NCBI GenBank assembly: GCA_032622095.1
Contig: CP136063.1
Location: forward strand, 182,567,956-182,631,955
DNA: 64,000 nucleotides
Origin: Siphonodentalium dalli
Taxonomy: Eukaryota > Mollusca > Scaphopoda > Gadilida > Siphonodentaliidae
Reading direction: 5' to 3'
How positions within the stretch are numbered: the first letter of the stretch is position 1; each line of letters opens with the position of its first letter. The notes under the pieces were generated by a model. That model saw only the letters and a list, made by a program, of their open reading frames with translations, was not told the origin of the DNA and made no database searches. Positions 59,400 to 64,000 of the stretch are shown piece by piece. A program made the position numbers and the translations under genes.

Positions 59400-61100
59400 A
59401 CAGCGTGGATGCCAAGATCATAGCCAGGGAGTTACTCTATGATCATATGTGAGGTGAATAGGTATACAGGGAGTTATTGTATGTCATGACTGATGTGAGT
59501 AGGTATACAATGAGTGACTATATGGCTATTAGTGGGTTGTCCATGGTAAGATGCATCTAGGTATACAGGGAGAGGTCATGGTCAGGTGTGAGGTCAATCG
59601 GTATGCATGGAGTGACTCTATGGTGTATGATTGTGTATATTCAATACGGGTGCAACCGGTGTACCTGTATGGTCATTGGTGTGGTGTATGGATATAGCTA
59701 CATGGTCATCTATGTGTTGATTATGTATATATGGAGTGACTGTAAGGTCCTGGGAGGTATGTGCATGTGTTGTCTGTATGATCATGGATGGGGTGTGTTG
59801 ATAAATAGGGAGTGATTTTATGGTTACGGGTAATGTGTACAGGTATACATGGAGTAACTGTACGGTCATGATTGAATATGAATACCTGGAGTAAGCTGGG
59901 TGGACATTATCGAGGGTGTGGTTATATAGGGAGTGTCCGTGTGGTAATGGTGGGATGTATATTTATACATCTCGTGGATGTATTATCATCTGTGGGTGTA
60001 TAAGGCTTAGCTGTATTATCATGGATGGCGTGTATGATTATGCAGTGAATTGCTGAATTGTCATGTGTGAGGTGTATATGCAAGTATGGAGTGTTTGAGT
60101 GGTCATGTGTGCGGTTTTTTGGTATATCTGGAAGGGCTGAATGGCCATTAGTGAGGTTTACATGTATACCTGGAGTAAATCTATAGTCTAGGGTGAGCTG
60201 CATATGTATATCGAGTGGTTATATGACTATGTGTGTCAAATAGGTATACAAGTAGTGACTGTATGGTTAATAGTGAGATGAGAACATGTAGGTATACAAG
60301 ACAGTAGTGACCGTGTGGTCACAAATGCAATGAACATCTATACAGGGGGTGACTAAATGGTCATGTGTCATGCGTATGAGTATACCTGGTGCTCCTGTTT
60401 GGTGACTCGTGGCGGTATGGTCATGTGTAGGTTATACCAGTATAACACGTGTTGCTTTATTGTCATGGGCGAGGGATATGTGTATATAGCGAGTGGCTAT
60501 ATGGCCATGGATGAGGTGCACATGCATACATGGAGTGACTATAGTGACATGGGTGGGGTGTATTAGTATATCTTGAGTGGCTATTCGGCTATGTTGTGAC
60601 AAATAGGGATACAAGGAGTGACATGGCCAATGTTGAGGCGAATATGTATACAAGGATTGACCATGATCATGTATGAATGTTTTGAATAGGTACACACGGG
60701 GTGACTATATGGCCATAGGTCAGATGAAAGAGTATACCAGGTGACATGGGTGAGGGTATGAGTATGAAGTGAGTGGCTATATGGCCATTGGTGAGGTGCA
60801 TATGTATACCGGAATGACTTTATGGCCATTGTTGTAGTGTTGATGTTGATATTGATTGTCTATTTGACCATGCGTTTGGATAATAGGTATACAGGGGGTG
60901 ACCTTATGTCCAATGGTGAGATGAATGGGTATACAGGGAGTGACTATATGGTTATGGGTCATGTTTAGGAGTATACCCGGTGTGCCTGCATTGTGACGCA
61001 TGGCTGTATGGTCATCCATGGTCATGGATCAGGTGTACATGTATACAGTGGGTCACTATATTGTTATGTCTGTGGTGTTTATGTATATATGTAATGACTG
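59400..61100 (+). repeat. Minisatellite inside the foldback left arm
   Basis: Many degenerate units of about 40-60 bp around GGTATACAGGGAGTGACTAT and ATGGTCATGGGTGAGGTG. Frames read as HIxTHDHxAT repeats on the minus strand are artefacts of the repeat. Confidence 0.8.
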
Positions 61101-61220
61101 TGTGCTAATGGGTGGCTATCGCTTTCCACGCTTAACACCCCCCATCTACATAAACATCATCAAGATGGAGAACTCTCTGACATGATCTCTTTATTGATTA
61201 ACATACCCTTGAGTTATTGT

Positions 61221-61620
61221 AGAAAGCGATAGCCACCCAAGATACAACCCACCCATTACCACCAAGATATAACCCACCCATTACCCAAGTCACTCCATAT
61301 GTACATAAACACCACACAAATGACAACATAGTAACCCACTTTATACACGTACACCTGATCATGCAGCCATACTTGGTTATACCCGTACATACCACAAATG
61401 AGGCTACAGCCACGAGTCACCATGCATGAACACCAGGTATACACCTACACCCGACGCATGACAAAAAGTCACTCTATGTATACATATTCACTACATTCAC
61501 GATCATACAGTCACTCATTGTATACATATTCACCTCACCATGGACCATACAGCCGCTACATGTATACCTATTCGCCATACACATGACCATAGAGTCAATC
61601 CAGGTAAACATATTAATCTC
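61221..61620 (-). repeat. Inverted minisatellite inside the foldback right arm
   Basis: Same repeat family in opposite orientation (TATACATATTCACCTCACCATGGACC), but only about 0.4 kb long. Confidence 0.75.
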
Positions 61621-63229
61621 AGTTCCGTCTCAAAGTTCTGCTCATTTCCTTTCAATAATATGGCCAGAATCACAAAAGAGGTTCTCCGCAAAATTCCATA
61701 CTGCAACTTTAAAATGAATTGTCATGCCCCATACGGAACTGGAACAAATATAATAGAACGTATTTGTCAGTTAATTAACTAATACGTAAAATAACCAAGT
61801 GAGTCACAATTTGCTATCTTTTTCGGATAACGCAGAGAATAATGTTCGGGATATGTTAACTTTTAACTTTTTACAAATTTGGTTGCATTTTGGAAGCCAT
61901 CTTGAGCATTTCAGTCTTTAAACATCACAGTGTGACACACTTAAGATAGACCAAAACAATAAACACCTTTGATACCAAAGATAGTTGCAGTTTACTTAAA
62001 CAAATGGTCAAACCCTGAAAAGTGAATTTTTGCCAATATGTTTGTCAAGTTTGTGAGAGAAAAATCCCATATTTCTGGTGATGTCAGTGGTGACAATAGT
62101 AAAAATGATCCATGGTGCATTAGACATGTTAGTATGCAATGTATAGAATACAGATTAGCCAATTGTATACATCAACCACAACTTGTAAGCGATTGCAGGA
62201 CACGCTGGTGTAATATTTACCATTTTCCATATTTTGGCGGTCATATTGGCAGCCATTTTGAGCCAAAGTAAGAATTTTGGTCCCAGTGATTTGGAACATT
62301 AATAGTTAATGATATGCCTCACTTACATTACAAAGTTCTGTTCATTTCTTGTTGAAATATGACTAGAATCCCAATTGTTATTTTTTGTGAAATTTTATAC
62401 CGCATTCTGTAAAATCGAATTTTTGAGGGATCGGAAGTGGTTAGGACCCCAATAATTGCATATTTCGTTGCTCCAATGATCAGTTAATATAGAAAACACA
62501 AAATAAAGTTGCATTACTCAACCAGTTCCAAACAGCATGAATTGATCTAGAAGATATTTGTGAAAAAAAATTATATTATCAACTTCCGGTGGCCATTTTG
62601 GCGGCCATCTTGGATGGTGAGTTTCAATTTTGGCTCAAAAATGTGTCATTATGTCTCAGCTTCACGAAAATATATACATTTGTATACATTTTACAAGATT
62701 TTCCCGCTATAATTGGCATAAAACTGACTTAGGGTCTGGGCTGAAAAATGGCGGCCATGATGGACGCCATCTTGTCTGGAGTCTACACGGCCACTTTTGT
62801 TCTTGTTAACATTGCTTAAAAGTTGAAGGACATAATAAGGAACAAAATGAGTGGGGTGAAGTTAAGTCCCAGGGGGGGTGCAGGGGTACCCCTATTAGCT
62901 CCCGGACTAATGACCTCTGACTGTTCAGATATGACGCCATAGATAGAAAGACTGCACTTTGAAATACCAGGACGTTTTGGTAAACGTGAGTGTGGTCCTT
63001 TATAAAATAAAATGAGCTCACCTATAAATAAAACGAAACATATAGGTCCCATTTCTGAAAGTTCGCCACTGGCATGTGTGTGACCCTATTCGCTGATAAC
63101 AACCTGATATCGGCTTGGTGGGTTGGGACAGAGTCTCATTCATGTTTAATTCATTAAATTCAGTTTTGTGATATTACAGCAGTGCATTTTATGTGACAAT
63201 ACTCGAGATCTCTTCCCACGAGTGTTGTA

Positions 63230-63405
63230 CAGTAATGCTCTAAGTAATCGACTTCTTAACCACAGCAGAATTATGGGTAACTTTTCAGGATTTAGTCGGG
63301 GAGAGCTTTCCGATGAATGGCAACAAGCCATATTTCCGACTAAATCCTGAAAAGTTACCCATAATTCTGCTGTGGTTAAGAAGTCGATTACTTAGAGCAT
63401 TACTG
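63230..63405. mobile_element. Pogo/mariner-type hairpin element, 176 bp, perfect 70-bp arms
   Basis: Ends CAGTAATGCTCTAAGTAATC and GATTACTTAGAGCATTACTG are flanked by TA. The arms are identical over about 70 bp with a 36-bp loop. Unit 1 at about 44.51 kb reads GTGTTGTACCTATAAAC with one TA and no element. CAGT ends with TA duplication fit Tc1/mariner-pogo non-autonomous elements. Confidence 0.85.
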
Positions 63406-63610
63406 TATCTATATTGTGCGAAATATTTTACCCACCACCCCCCCCCCCCCCCACTGGTGCACTTAACAGTACCGAGTACCCCGTGAGTCGAAATAAAATG
63501 TATATTTCAGAGCACTAAGACCATGGTATACGCACAATTTGCGTAAAATGTTAGCTATCACAAATTGTATTTTCTAAAGATCTTTCTGGAACTATGTTTT
63601 GATATTTGGT

Positions 63611-63910
63611 CAACATATCCTTGTGCAAATAGGTTCATATTGGACCTAAATATTCACATAGGGGTCATATTGGACCTAAATATTCACATATGTTCATATT
63701 AGACTAATTTCATTCTACAATAAGCCCATAGTTGAGCTATATCTGTTATTCCGTTTATGACACAGGCCACAGTGAAACATATTATACAAATATGTTAAAT
63801 CGAATTAAGTTTATATAGAGCGTAATTCAGATTCAAATAATGCCGATATGGGTTTATTTGTGATTTTAAAATAAGTTATATATGAGCTTAGTTTCAGAAG
63901 AACAGACTGA
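63611..63910 (-). mobile_element. Family B arm, unit 2 copy
   Basis: It runs from CATATCCTTGTGCAAATAGG to AACAGACTG and is homologous to the arm at 44826-45075, with a small internal duplication of GGTCATATTGGACCTAAATA. Confidence 0.6.
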
Positions 63911-64000
63911 CACAACATTTAAGAGTCGTCAATCATTTTATCCTTATACTTCCTCTGCTTTTCATTTCTTGAAAAATCTTACAGTTTGACATGTGCAGCT

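Larger units (their letters stand above)
58050..62909. mobile_element. Giant foldback element, 4.86 kb, TA-flanked
   Basis: GTCCGGGAGCTAATAGGGGT at the left end and ACCCCTATTAGCTCCCGGAC at the right end are perfect inverse copies, each bordered by TA. The inverted homology runs inward for about 1.3 kb on both sides, carrying several AAGATGGCNGCC-like words. It continues through inverted minisatellite arrays to an apex loop at about 61128-61221 (GGCTATCGCTTTC / GAAAGCGATAGCC). The left array is longer than the right, so total arms are about 3.1 and 1.7 kb. No transposase frame is visible. The structure resembles foldback (FB/Galileo-like) elements. Confidence 0.8.
45767..64000. repeat. Tandem segmental duplication, unit 2
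   Basis: Collinear copy of 27.7-45.2 kb with its own insertions, including the family A elements at 46.09 and 51.60 kb, the inverted-repeat element near 54.7 kb, the 4.86-kb foldback and the 176-bp hairpin. Homology continues to the window end (64000 corresponds to about 45.19 kb). Confidence 0.85.

Noticed and set aside
59588-61586. Frames encoding repeated His-Thr-His-Asp-rich peptides
   Set aside because: They are readings of the foldback minisatellite, with many frame changes and no start or splice context.

Overview
This is eukaryotic, animal-type genomic DNA. It is AT-rich, has long introns with GT-AG junctions and split protein domains, and carries many LINE remnants, short inverted-repeat elements and minisatellites. 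No bacterial operons, Shine-Dalgarno sites, CRISPR arrays or rRNA genes are visible. The gene content (a secreted serine beta-lactamase-like/LACTB-type protein and secreted multi-Kazal proteins) fits an invertebrate, most likely a mollusc or another lophotrochozoan. The lineage is inference, not something read from the sequence.

Layout. (1) 1-13.6 kb is mostly repeats and non-coding sequence, with one orphan first coding exon on the minus strand (6728-6879). (2) 13.96-28.01 kb holds a complete five-exon plus-strand gene for a 541-residue beta-lactamase-like protein with a signal peptide. Its introns contain a CR1/Jockey-like LINE (20.2-23.6 kb, minus strand), several hairpin elements and a duplicated piece of exon 3. 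(3) 27.7-45.7 kb is duplication unit 1. It starts inside the last exon of the beta-lactamase-like gene and contains a minus-strand six-exon gene (42224 down to 30193) for a secreted protein with three Kazal domains. (4) 45.77 kb to the window end is duplication unit 2, a tandem copy of unit 1. It starts with a broken fragment of the same beta-lactamase-like exon and holds a second Kazal gene (57594 down to about 49.6 kb). All exons of this copy are open except the last, which is damaged. Unit 2 also carries a 4.86-kb foldback element (58.05-62.91 kb).

The two units can be aligned by eye, so they act as an internal control for transposition: an element present in one copy can be checked against the empty site in the other. 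Insertion at TTAA is supported this way for a double-hairpin element family (TTAA|CCCTTTACCCAACA) and for a second family (TTAA|AGRYACGGGCGG). Insertion at TA is supported for a pogo/mariner-type hairpin, and an 8-bp target duplication for a hAT-type element.

The Kazal products are probably secreted protease inhibitors or matrix proteins. The beta-lactamase-like protein is a secreted serine-hydrolase-fold protein. Nothing in the sequence shows that they act together. The coordinates of all spliced exons were worked out by hand from frames, splice sites and conservation between the two units.
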